From: Gracilaria domingensis
Lineage: Eukaryota > Rhodophyta > Florideophyceae > Gracilariales > Gracilariaceae
Length of the DNA stretch: 64,000 bases
NCBI GenBank assembly: GCA_022539475.1
Contig: VCMS01000363.1
Span: forward strand, 1-64,000
Direction: 5' to 3'
Of this stretch, positions 22,850-34,400 are shown in pieces. The translations under genes and the position numbers were made by a program. The notes below the pieces were generated by a model. That model was not told where the DNA came from. It did no database searches and saw only the letters and a list, made by a program, of their open reading frames with translations. Every line of letters starts with the position of its first letter. The first letter of the stretch is position 1.

Positions 22850-25103
22850 GCGCGAAGGGTCGCTCGCAACGTTCGAATCGAGGCAAAAAACCTTCCGACC
22901 AACATCAGAAGGAGAAGCCTCGCCACGCGCGAAACTAGAGCATATCGCAAGAACGTCGAAAAAGATCTTTCCCTTGCCTCATCTCGAGCCCTCCTCTGTT
23001 CTCAATCTACACACAAATTCAGCCCTTGACGCTCTGTCCCATCTCTATCTCGGCCCACGCTTCGCGAAAACGACAGCACCTTCCACTCGTGCACCGTCCA
23101 AACTTCAGATCCAAGCAACGAAGAATATCCTCTCGTGTCTTTCGTCAACTATTGACAATCTGTATGAAGAGCACGTGCCTGAATGGAATCCCGAAGAGCA
23201 CCTGTTCAACATGGAATCATCTCATGCACTTCACCCCCAACTTCAGCATCATTTCCAAGATCCCTCAGCAGCCTTTACACGGGGTGTATTCAAAAGAATC
23301 CAAGCGGCCAAAATTGCTGTTCCGGCTTCGCGGCCACCACCAGACATTCGAAACGCTGAGCTCTGGATATCAAGGCTTCCGTCTGATTTGCAGCATCTTT
23401 TTCGTGGGGAAGGAGTATCCGAATTCGAAGTTCGACTGTACCGGCTGATATTCGATGCAGATGACTCTGACTCGCGACGACAAAACCTCCCCAAGCCAGT
23501 AACGCATGCGGACAGGAGAGAATATCTATCGTTACTGCATAGAACTGACGCAGCCGGAATGCTGTCGTGGTCTGTTGTTTCTGACGAAGCGCCAAGGTAC
23601 TCTCGTCTTGCAGAAATTATTCAGCTAAGTCTGTTTGCAGTGAAGAAGTCGAAGGAGGAAGATCGCTTAATTTCTTGACCCAGAGTCCAAAACACCCTTC
23701 TTCCAGACCCTCCATTCACGTCTCTTCCTGAACCAAGCCTTTTTGGGTCAATAGCGTCTAATGAAGGTTCTCTATCCGCCTTTTACTTCGATGTGGCGAA
23801 TATGTTTCACAACATAACTCTCCCGCCCGCCATATCGAGACTTTTTCCTTTGCCCCCAGTATGGATCAGCGACTTGAACCCACCTCTCCGTCAAGGACTC
23901 TCGGAGAGACTGCACGTTCCTATCACCAAAAATGTAGTGCTACGGCCATGCCAGGCCTCTATCCCTATGGGTTTCAAATGGAGCGTGTACGTAAGCAACA
24001 CTTTTGCATCTGCCCTTCTCCAGGAATCCTTCTACATCTTTCGTCAGTCACGTCTAGCACCTCCTCAAGCAGAGACACTCACGCCGCTACTGAAGGTAAA
24101 CGGCCCGTTCTACCTGACAAAACAGCAATCTTTGCTTCTACACATCATCGATGACATTGCGGTTGTCGCTCACAGTTGGCACGCGGACGCTCTTCGCCTG
24201 TTGCAGCGTATAATGAGAACTGTTTTCACTGCGGCGAAGTTGCCCATTAAGGAATCCAAATCATGTCCAGTCAGTCAGGTTGTGCAGAACCATATTCCTT
24301 TCATTGGATGCGTTTGGGACCTCCAGCAGAACCGGATTAGAGCAGAGATATCCAAAATAAGAAACATGCTCACTCGAATTCCTAGTCTCTGCACCTCATC
24401 TAGCATATCTCTTAACGCATGGCAGTCACTCCTTGGAAAGCTAATATGGCCATCCCTGCTGAAGCGACTGATGCTTTCATCCCTCAACGCGGCTTTCAAG
24501 TTCCACAATCGAGACCTACCGCAAAACACGCACTTGGAACTGCATCCCAGCATGAAACGAGAAGCTCTACTTCTCGGATCTCTGCTTCCCATGGCCCAGG
24601 TGTCTCCTTCGATGCCGATATCAAACTATGTGATTACATTCGATGCATCCCCGACTGCCGGGGCTGTGCTGTCATCTTTTGTTCTTCAAGCGACTGCGCG
24701 TAGACTCTGGCATCTTGGAAAACGTTTCAAAGGGACCACCTTTGAGGAGTTCAGAATGAAACACCAGGATGAAGTGGTTTCTCTCTACGAATCCAGCACT
24801 TGGCGTACTTGCTTCACGCACAAATGAAACAAGCCAGAGCGTATTAACGGTCTCGAAGCTGCAACTGCAGTCATGGCGCTCAAATGGCTAATCCGGAAAG
24901 GAGTTACAAACGCTAGAGTGGTGTTCTTCACCGATTCAAGTGTGACCCTTGGAGCTTTTTCGAGAAGAAGATCCTCCTCTATCCCTATGTTGTTAAGATG
25001 CAAACGTTTTGCAGCCCTATTTATGGCGTTCAACATAAAGGTGGTACTTCTGCACATTGATTCCAAGCGAAATCAAGCTGATAAACCCTCTAGAGAACTT
25101 TGA
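22850..25103 (+). pseudogene. DIRS-like reverse transcriptase and RNase H part
   Basis: A linker region to about 23680 is followed by RT blocks: SIPMGFKWSVYV near 23965 and LLHIIDDIAVVAHSW near 24135, with the Asp pair of the RT active site. RNase H follows: VITFDASPTAGAV near 24640, VVFFTDSSVTLGAF near 24930 and HIDSKRNQADKPSREL at the end. The protein resembles DIRS and PAT pol more than LTR pol. Some breaks are present. Confidence 0.8.
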
Positions 25104-25182
25104 TGGGTTTCTGTATACGCCTTCTACGCAGGCAGAGCCACATCGCAGCTTCGGAAACTGCTCATGTTCTGGGGTGGGACGT

Positions 25183-25318
25183 GTGATATCTGCGAGATAA
25201 ACATGCAGATTGATTATTCTATAATCTTTCTGGTGTCCCTAGTGTTTACTAGTTCACCTTCCTGCCGCCAAACAGTAAAGATCGCTCTAAGACCTGAACT
25301 AATGCAACACAATAATTG
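25183..25318 (+). repeat. DIRS-like repeat B1
   Basis: About 135 bases repeated at 25541-25676. It holds TGCCGCCAAACAGTA, one arm of the inverted repeat found in A1 and A2. Confidence 0.85.
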
Positions 25319-25321
25319 ATT

Positions 25322-25520
25322 TTTAGGGAACCAGGAAGTGGATTTATTGGAAATTTGGTGGTGCGACCTGGATCTCTGCTGCACTGGTTTGCCGCCAAAC
25401 AGTACAAAGTGTGCTTCGCGAGCACACAGCTTGGCGGCAAACCGCGCAACGCCGTTTGAAAGCATCGATCCATCGCACACCTATGAATCTTCTTGTAGTC
25501 GTCTTAGTTTCTTTCATCAC
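25322..25520 (+). repeat. DIRS-like repeat A2
   Basis: Second copy of A1, between B1 and B2, with the same nested inverted repeat at about 25384-25441. Confidence 0.9.
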
Positions 25521-25540
25521 CCACCCTCCCATACCCTTGG

Positions 25541-25676
25541 ACGTGTGATATCTTCGAGATACACATGCAGATTGATTATTCTATAATCTTTCTGGTGTCC
25601 CTAGTGTTTACTAGTTCACCTTCCTGCCGCCAAACAGTAGAGATCGCTCTAATAGCTGAACCAATGCAACACAATA
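25541..25676 (+). repeat. DIRS-like repeat B2
   Basis: Second copy of B1 and right border of the element. Confidence 0.85.
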
Positions 25677-25828
25677 AAAGAGCAGTACAGAACCGTTCTA
25701 AACCAAAATTCAGATGATAAACGAGTACCGTTTTCCGAATTGAGAGTTCAAAATAGAGATAATGTTTCGAAATACAGTGTCTAAGCCGAATCAAAAAGCA
25801 TATAATATATATAATATAAAAAGGCATA

Positions 25829-28010
25829 CTAGTTTTCTTTTTGTTTCTTCCTCGGACGTAATCGCTTTCGATACTCTTCAACCGCCCCCACTCGATGACT
25901 CTGGCTTTGATCATGTTGAGAACGTTCGTCATCAACACAAACATTATTGTTTTGAAGAACATTGCCGTCCATCGTTGAGTTGGATTTCGTCGTCCCCGGG
26001 CTTCTTCGATTGCACCACAAATGATCAGAAGTCTGCGCATATGTCAGAAGATTCGCGTGTGTCATTTAATGGGCTAGGACTGCAGAAAGAGCGCACTGAT
26101 GGTCTTCTTTGGACACCATATCTTCAACAATGGTTTTGGGGGAGAGAGCCATCTCATACAGATCGTCTCTCCAAGACAGCCGATTCCTTGGCTTCAAGGA
26201 GAAAAGAAAAGGAGTTATGAATGGTATTTGGCTGTATTGCATGAGGACAGCCCTTCTGTGGTTCCCTAAATCACGGTAGCCAAGAGCAAATGCCTCTCTC
26301 CCAGTCTTTGACTTTCCTTCTAGCAACCTAATCTCTCGCATTCCAGTACATGACAAGGATCTCTTCCGCTTTCTCGAAGTACTTTCGCTACAGGATATTG
26401 GATGATTTCCAGAGCGTTCGCATGTGGCCATGAACCGGACAGGAATCTGTCCGGAACTCATTCCTCTAATAATATCATTTGTTGCATAAGCTCTGTCAAT
26501 TGCAATGATTGATCCTGCAATCATCTCAGCAGCAATTCGAGCATTGCTCGGTGCGCATTGACATCATCAATAGAGCAGAAAGAACTTCAGGAACGGTCTC
26601 ACCTCGCATCGAATTGTGTAGTGCTTCAGTTAATCCTGTCAAAGTTGAGGTTAGGGACGTCGCATGCAGTCCCATTCCCTCCTTTCCATCTCCAGGCTTA
26701 AGGGGAAGTCTTTTGTGATAGCGTGAGGCAAAACGCAATTGATCGTCATCAAGTCCTAAAATAGTTTTCCCAGGACGAAGACATACTTCATTGGAAATAG
26801 AGGCAACTGCCTGCTCTAAAACGTTTAGAGCAGCGGTGTTATCTAAACGTAAATTTGTCCACTTCGAGCTACTGATTCCTTTCTTGCCTTCTCCAACAGT
26901 ACCCAGGCACACGTATACGAATGTCGCATTTCTTTAAACCTTCGAAAAGATATCCTGCGTCTGATTTCTTGCGTTTCATTCCATTGTTCATATTCGCTTT
27001 CCTGAAGAAGCTCAGACGGTGAACAGTCGTATACACCGCACATCATCAAAGCCTGAAAGTAGTGCATAACGTCTTCTGAAGTGTACACTGATGGCTCCTC
27101 ATCATTCTCAAATCTTCGAAAGTGACGCTGTCATAGGTTTGCGACATCGGCAAAAGAGTCCAAAACTTTCGAGTTGAAGAACACTTCAAACATTTGTTTT
27201 GCAGATGGTGGTTTTCGTAACAAAGACTCGGGGGTTAAGCCCAGACGATCACTCATCTTTCGAAGTATGTGAAATGATTCATCTATTAGTTTACCAGTGG
27301 AAGCACCGTCTAGATCATCAACTTCTAGATCGAGATTATCAGAACAAACAGAAATCTCAACCCAAGCGTATGGTTGCTCACCATCGCCCTTATTTTCTGA
27401 GCAGTCGAGCATGTCCTCGTCGCTGTCAAGCATGAATTCAGAATCACTTGATCCGTTTTTGTCTAAGGTAGTTATGTTTCCAGTACAATACTGTTCCGAA
27501 TGTGTTTTCTTGTTCGTATTTGGGTTGGAGTTGGGAGTTTTTATTGTCCCCAGTATGGTTCTTCTCTAGGTCTTTCTCATTTTGAAGTTTATGATTACTT
27601 TCAATGTTCAATGGTTTCTGTTGAAACCGAAGTTTACTATGAGCGTAACTTGGAGGTTGGATTGCTTCTTCAGCTCTCCCCGATCCAATCTCATCGGCTT
27701 CGTTGCATCCTGTACAAATTCGAGAAGCACCATAGCCCTCGGGTTTTATTCCGGGTGCATACTTCTCCATTTCGGCATTGGTTGGAGCCCGACCACAAAT
27801 TGCATGCATTGGTCTACTGCAAAACAAACAAGAATGTGTGTGACATCTAGTAGGATCATGATGCCGGCAAGCCCCGTAAATTGTGTCCGCACATTTAGAC
27901 ATTGTCGATTTCGTGTTACCAGAATGGCTACTCAACACTGTTGAAGATGAAAGCTGTTGGGTCCTGTACATGAACATAACAAACATTAGCCACTGACTCT
28001 TTGACTTCAT
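25829..28010 (-). pseudogene. PiggyBac-like transposase, interrupted
   Basis: Consecutive minus-strand open pieces read 28010-27444, 27433-27131, 27088-26843, 26912-26526, 26524-26066 and 26065-25829. The first has a Cys/His-rich domain (CHTHSCLFC, RICTGCNEAD). The next contain EDVMHYFQALMMCG and FRRFKEMRHSYTC, like the helical N-terminal part of piggyBac. ILGLDDDQLRFASR and SIIAIDRAYATNDII fit the two first catalytic Asp regions, and YRDLGNHRRAVLM lies later. Frame changes between pieces could be introns or decay, and I cannot decide which. Terminal repeats and TTAA sites were not found. PiggyBac is the best guess for a DNA transposase here, but other DDE families are possible. Confidence 0.45.
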
Positions 28011-28711
28011 ATTATATTTAATAGAACCAGCCTAGGACTAAAATTTTAGTCAGATAAGGTTTTCAGATTACGTGTTTGTTTACTCATTTTCCATTGGAAG
28101 GAGAACAAATTCAACGTCCAACGTGTATCAAAATTGCTTGTTCTTCTTTCCGTTTGGATGCACGCCTGTTTGCAGTAATTTGTTGCATAGATTTGTTGCT
28201 GTCAGCAAGTGAAATATACTATTCTGCGCACTGAATCATATACATCATTCATAGGAACGTTTGGTGGATTCTATGAAGCAATTGCTTCTTTCTTAAATGA
28301 ATACATGTTTGACATGATTAATCATCTTCTGCGAGATAAAGAAGTGCTCCCAAACATGAAGGAGCTCTTCGGGACCATGGGCTCCCGAGCTCTTACGGCC
28401 ATGGAAGAGCTCTTCCAAGTACCTATTCCAGGACAAACCCTACATGGAAGAGTTCTCTTCCATGTGTCTGACAAGGGTTAAGAGTACGGGGGAGATTGTT
28501 TACGTATAATGTAAGTGTAATAAAAACATAACAATGTCTGCAATTCATCAAAAAGTCCCTTTCTATCAAACACGTTGCTTTCTATAGAAAAGATAGGCTT
28601 TGACAGGAACAGAAGAAAGAGTGGCTATCGTTGGTGTCGCTTGATGCTCACTGCCTACGACAACATGCAGCCCTCCCACGCCAAAGCAACTCTTGATCAC
28701 ATCACAGAGAA
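28011..28711. other. Gene-poor stretch with a cluster of palindromes
   Basis: GACTAAAATTTTAGTC at 28036-28051 is a perfect 16-bp palindrome next to the 5' end of the piggyBac-like gene. GGAAGAGCTCTTCC (28403-28416) and an inverted repeat with 10-base arms (28443-28464) sit inside a 90-codon frame at 28209-28481 of unknown nature. A purine tract at about 28486-28494 is followed by TGTTTACG, so this may be the last piece of an LTR element. Confidence 0.5.
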
Positions 28712-29005
28712 TCAACAGGCTCTGCAGGGCGTCTGTAACAGAGGAGCTGTGGCGAAGCCGCCGAGATACCCAGTCGTGGGAACAGATGGACTAGGGTTGC
28801 CCGACGCCCCAGGCTCGGAAGGCTGGTCGCTATTCTGGTAAGGATTCATCGAGGAGACGATCTGAGGAGAGTCTGGGACCGCCGAGTCGTCGGAGCGCAC
28901 TGTGACTGCGGGAGAACTGGCTGTTGAACCGTGAGGCTCGTTGCGACGAGGGCCCGGGATGTCGGTAAGGCTCATCGCAGCTTGCGTATTTATACTCCTC
29001 TCCAT
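28712..29005 (-). pseudogene. Gag start attached to a Gypsy-A-type LTR
   Basis: The minus-strand frame from MERSINTQAAMSLTDIPGP continues Ser/Pro-rich to the edge of similarity at 28712; an earlier Met lies at 29101. It follows the LTR at 29139-29784 as gag should. It is too short to place by sequence. Confidence 0.4.
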
Positions 29006-29138
29006 TGGAAGTCTCCGCCGTTCTCGGCAATACCTCGAGGCTAAAGAGGGGGATGGGTAGAGCAAACGCGAAAGCGCGGTATCAGCACTGAAGATGCTCA
29101 TAACTCGTGCGCCGAGGTTTGATCCTAGGAAAGGAAAG

Positions 29139-29784
29139 TGTGGTGCAAAACCCTCGACGGGAAAACAACAAACCGCGTCGCGGACGAGCACCTCAGGGTG
29201 TTCAGGCCCTGCTCCCTGTGAAGGGCAGTCGAGCGGCAGAACTCTCCGATAGGGCCAACACGAGCCGGGTGTAAATCCGGATGGCCCCGATCTGGGCGTG
29301 CAGTCGGAGGTAGAAGGGGTACAATCGGCGTAGGTATCCGGATGGTTCCGGCGAGCCACAGCGAGTGGGGGTATCCAGCCCAACGGTATGGGACGACAAA
29401 AGATCAACAAACGAGCCGCACTGCGGAGCACTGACTCGCGATAAGCGGGAAAACTCCCGAGACAAATAAAACAAACCTACAATGTAGGGCAGAGTAGCGA
29501 AAGCCGTAAGACGGAAATGAAAACAATAAAATAGATAAGAAAAGTGCCGTGACGACGGATTAGTACTCCTCAGGGACCGAGGTTGGTTGATCAGCCCGGA
29601 ATTGCGGCGGTATTCCCCAGGATGGGGCTGGTGACCGTGCGCAAGCGGCAAGAAGATCAGAGCCAAAGGCCTCGTTGAGGTTTACTTCCCGTACAGTGGC
29701 GGCAAGTGCCGCCACTTATATACGGCACTTGAAAATATCAATTAAAATATCTAACTATCCGGCGCTGCCGGCCAATACACTACA
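29139..29784 (-). repeat. Gypsy-A-type 5' LTR, reversed
   Basis: Reading the minus strand, it starts TGTAGTGTATTGG and ends GCACCACA. From about 29690 down it is nearly identical to 7950-8500. The TATA-like TATATAAG lies near 29727. The hairpin GTGGCGGC-AAGT-GCCGCCAC is at about 29696-29715. Confidence 0.7.
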
Positions 29785-31142
29785 GGTGTGCAACCGTGGC
29801 AGGCTTAACACGGCGCACCCGCTATCGGGCCAACTTGGCACACGTGTGCAGAAACACTACCCTTCCTAGGCATAACCCAAAATGGGCCGGTAGTCGCAAT
29901 CCCCTCTCATAAATGAGGTGGCGAAGCCGGTAACGGATCAAACCTATATGAAAAGCACTGAAGTGCATCCCCATCGAGGGGCATTTTGCTCTACAGAAAG
30001 TATGAAACTTGGCCCAAAACTGGGATATTTTGAGGTGGTTGGATGTCGGAATGTGCGCTGGACTAGCCATGATGTGGCACGTGGTATTGAGTGGTCGTGG
30101 GTACACGTGTGGTCTGATTTGGGTCTATTCACAGAGGAATTGTTTCGACAGTCGAATTATTTACTGGCCGTTGACGCGGGCTGGTCACGTACACCACGTG
30201 TGTGGCTTTGCACAACTAGATTATTTAATTTAAATTAACTAATTTACCGGTTACGGTATAGCAGGTGACCTTGCGGCCATCTCCACCTTCAGTAAAGGGT
30301 AACCGGGTTCGGCTCTGGACTAGTTTCGGCTGCTCGAAGTGCACCATTTCTCACGGAGAGTCACCGTGTACAGTACGTTCTAGCTGCATCCTACGGGATC
30401 TTTCAGGCCGTTCTGATCATTTGTGGCTATTGGTATCGGACTAATTCCGTCTTCGGACACCTTACATTGTGCAAATACCTGCTTACCCACAAGTGGTAAA
30501 ACTACCAAATCTGTATAGAGATCTTTGCTGCGTGGGCAGAATACCTGTCTTCGTCACTTGCCACCGGGTCTTGTGCCGCTTTCCGCACGCCTCGCCGGGT
30601 ATTTTTTCTAGTTTTTCCCTCTTTTTCCCTTTTTTGCTTAGAGTTTCTACTGCTCGCTGGTGCGGCCTATATTTGTGGTCTCTGATTCCGGATCTTTACC
30701 TAACCTGTTCACCGTCTCTCCGAGGCATATGCCGAGGCACGGACGGTCTTACATTCGCCATTTTCCGTGCACGGAGGGCTCATTTTCTAAGTCTACCTCC
30801 CCTAGGGAGCTAGGACTCAAACGCTTTGAGTGTCTCTCCCGTACTCGGGTTTGCACTACACAGCTCGTGCAAGAAGACTAAATTATATATCCATAATTAG
30901 TACGTAAACGTCTATATCATGCGCCGTTACAGCGCATGGGCCATCATCGGCCACCCGCGCGGAATGCTTCGTTTACGACGAGACTAGCGGAAAACGGTAC
31001 GATTCGATATTGTTGAGATAAAATCGCACCGTTATGGGCTGGCTTCGTTGTTAACGCCACATTCTGATGCCAACAGAAGAGTTAGAGGATTTGAACACTG
31101 GCTGTGTTCGGGGTCACATGTTGATAAGAGAACGGGGATAGA
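29785..31142. other. Gene-free, hairpin-rich stretch
   Basis: No supportable gene. Many short inverted repeats of the Gypsy-A kind occur, such as CCCG-CTAT-CGGG, GCACACGTGTGC, GCACT-GA-AGTGC, CCCC-ATCGA-GGGG, CCCA-AAAC-TGGG, TCCG-TCTT-CGGA and CCCG-TACT-CGGG. An AT-rich core lies near 30215-30250. It is probably LTR or 3'-region debris of the same lineage. Confidence 0.5.
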
Positions 31143-31404
31143 TGTAGCCATTTCGGGCAGACTGCAGCCCAAAATGGCTGCTTGGCGACCCAGCGAATGC
31201 CACCCACGAATCGCAGCCTACGCAGACTCATCGTGAGTAGCATTCGGGAGTAGTAGGACCGTTCAAAGTAGAGTAGTAGCATGCAGGCCTCCACCGCATT
31301 GCACGAGCGCAGCGGTACTTAAACCGCGCTTCATGGCCCTCTCAGTAAACCGAGGGCATCGAACCTCACATTCTTGACGCCGAACACTCGCGTAGTTCGC
31401 CACA
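31143..31404 (+). repeat. Gypsy-B 5' LTR
   Basis: Runs TGTAGCC to CGCCACA. Its head forms an inverted repeat, AGCCATTT..GGGC against GCCC..AAATGGCT, at about 31145-31179. The primer site probably starts TGGCTTTCAC at 31413, eight bases inside. Confidence 0.95.
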
Positions 31405-31460
31405 GTGATCACTGGCTTTCACTACTTACGTTCAAACACGCAACAACTTGTTCGATCACT

Positions 31461-34400
31461 ATGTCAGGAGCCTCGTCAAGCTCCGGCATCGCACATCATA
31501 CGGATGAGTCGCAACAGAAGGCTACGTATACCGAACCGTCATTCGTATCAACCTCGATCAACCATCCGCGACTAACTCGCACAGATTCTGCTTCTATCAG
31601 AAAATTTCTGGTCTCATACGACCTGTACCGTAAGGAAATCACAGCACGAGCCCTTCAACTTGCCGTTGTAGACTCCACCACAACTGAACCAGTCCGTCCA
31701 GTGAACTTGGTTTACTGCTGCGATCCCGAATGGATTGAATCCATCCTCGATTTGCAGCTAATCCCCGACCTTTCTGATGCTAGCATGCTTACCGACGAGA
31801 TGCTTCGCGATTTTCTCGAAACCCGAGCCGAAATGAAGAAAACGACCATCTCACTTTCTGCGTTGAACTCCCTCGTCGACAAGGAACTTCGAATGGACAT
31901 GCACGATCCGAGTGCTTCCATGCGCATGGAAAATTTGTTCGCTTCTTACTTATCATTACTTCGTAGAAACGGGCTGAAGTGGGTGACGACTACTCGCCCC
32001 AAGATTGCAATTGGACATGTGGTCTCCGCCGTACGTCCAAAGTGGTTTCGGCAGAAACTAGAGTCTAACATTGCGTTCTCCCATTCCGAACTTAAAGCTG
32101 ATTTCAACGGTTTCTTCAAACACGCAATGAAACTCTCTCAATCATTTGAAGACATTGATAACGGCCCCGCGCCGACAAACCGTTTTCGTAAAGGTAATGG
32201 ACCGGAAAAATCATCTCAAGGGCACAAAGCTAACCCCGCGGCGGCTTCAACCGACGACAGCAAGAAACCACGCTCCCGAAGACCTCCACCACCATGCCCA
32301 CATCCTCCATGTAAGGCAGAAGGAGAACGGCACTGGGTCGATGATTGTGAAAGAGCTACTGAGGAAGAGAAGCGAGAAATGTTGGCTGTTCTGGCCGCCA
32401 AAAAAGCTGCTGACGGCCCCAGCAAATCAACTCGCAGCCAGAGGAACAAATCCAGCAAACGAGATTCGTCGTCAATCAGCAGAGGCACAGTTAATCGTAT
32501 TCGACCTCAAACGAAGGGTAACACCCCGTCCTGTCTCATCACAGTGTCTGACGGAAGCACCGCGCTTGACGGCACTGGCCGATGTGATGACGGGAGCGAT
32601 GACAGTATTGTGTCCCCCATTCTCGCGGAAAAAGCTGCTCTCAGAGGAATCGGGAAAATATCCGCAATCAAGAAGACTTTCTTGTCAGTCGCGCTGAAGT
32701 CCGGGTCCGAGCCCCAAAGTTTTTCTTTCTCAAGATCTTGGACAGCACCGCGAACCGTTCTTCATCTCGCGTCGGGTAGCTTGGCGTTGGTCAACATCAC
32801 CTATTTGGTCGCGGACAACGACCTCGCCTGCGAAGAACTCTTGATTGGGCGCCCTGTACTACGCCATCTACGCGTCGACACTGAAACCTTACTGGACAAC
32901 AACCGCTTCGCCCTCAATGGGGCGGACTGCTCCGATGTTGGGAATCCTACAGTAGATTCCGCAAGCGGCTACGTCAGCCGCCTCATGATCACACGGCTGC
33001 GGAACACCTCCGAATGGCAAGAGGAACCCCGAAACCCTCGGCCTCCCTCGAATCGCCCGCGTGCCAACTATCATGTCGCAAGGCAGGAACAAGACCCTTT
33101 CCCAGATCCTTCGATGCTCGACCCTATTGACCACAATCAGCACGTTGACATCGAAAGCGCAGTGAACGAAATGGTAGCAAGCGCACGACGTAATGGGCTC
33201 AGCGAAGAACTTGTAACAAGACTGCGAGCAATTCTCGACAAAAACATGGACGTATTTCGCGTGTCTCTCTCCGCCGGCCCATGCGCCAAAATTCGTCCCC
33301 TCAAGCTCGAGTTAACGCCAGATGCCAAACCCATTCGCGTCCGGCTTCGGAATTATTTCCAAGACCAGCGTAAGTTTCTCGAGAACTTTGTGAACGATCT
33401 TGTTAGAACCGGAATGGCGTATCCCAACCCAACCTCCCCATGGGCCAGCGCCCCTCTGATTGTCCCCAAGCCTGGTCCAGCTCGTTTCAGATTCACCGTC
33501 GACCTCCGTCCTGTTAACAAGTTCACCGTTCGACACCAGTTTCCGATGCCAAACATCGAGCACGAACTAACAAAACTCGCAGGCTCCAAATGTTTTGCAT
33601 CGTTTGACCTTTCAAATGGGTACTGGCAGTTCCACCTCCATGAAGATTCCCAAGCACTCCAGTCCTTCATTACACCGGATGGAATCTTCTCTCCTACCCG
33701 CGTACTACATGGAACCACCAATGCAACAACACATTTGCAGTCGGTCCTCGCTGAGATCTTCCCGAAGGAGCTCTGCCGAAAGCTTCTGTACTGGCTCGAC
33801 GACATTCTTTTACATAGCAGAAGCCCAGAGGAACTCCTCCACGGAATCGAGATGCTGTTACAACTTTGTCAGCAGTACAATATCCGGCTGCACCCCGCGA
33901 AATGCATTCTGTTCGCGCCATCCATCCGATGGTGCGGACGAATAATCTCCGCATCCGGCATCAAGTACGATCCGCGACAGCTTGAGGGTCTTCTAAGCAT
34001 GGAACCACCCTCCAACGGGGCACATCTGCAGCAGTTTTTGTGCGCGATGCAGTGGGTAAAGATGAGCATCCCCAACTTTTCGAAACTCGTCTCCCCATTG
34101 CATGACTTCCTGGAAAAGGTCTACACCAAGGCCGGAAAGCGCACGAAGGCTGCAGTAGCGCGAGTGGACCTCACCCAACTTGGCTGGTCCGATCTAGAGA
34201 CGACATCGTTTCGCGATTGCAAGGACGCCCTGGCCAACAGCGTCACTCTCGCTCATCGAGATGAAACCCAACGACTCTGCGTCTACACGGATGCATCAGA
34301 CAACATATGGTCCGGAATCATCACTCAAGTACCATTTGAAGACCTCGGCAAGCCTTACGATCAGCAACGCCACACCCCTCTCGCGTTCTGCTCTGGTTTC

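Larger units (their letters stand above)
19812..25676 (+). mobile_element. DIRS-order retroelement (PAT/Ngaro-like) with split direct repeats
   Basis: The layout is A1 (19812-20015), coding parts, then B1 (25183-25318), A2 (25322-25520) and B2 (25541-25676). This A1...B1-A2-B2 arrangement is the split direct repeat of PAT- and Ngaro-like DIRS elements. The coding parts are a tyrosine recombinase, a gag-like protein and RT with RNase H, all on the plus strand, with the recombinase first. There is no integrase and no LTR. The element is broken, with about three or four breaks. A1/A2 and B1/B2 are each over 90% alike by eye, so it is not very old. Confidence 0.85.

Noticed and set aside
32146-32697. 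183-codon frame within Gypsy-B
   Set aside because: A shadow of the gag-pol frame with no independent support.
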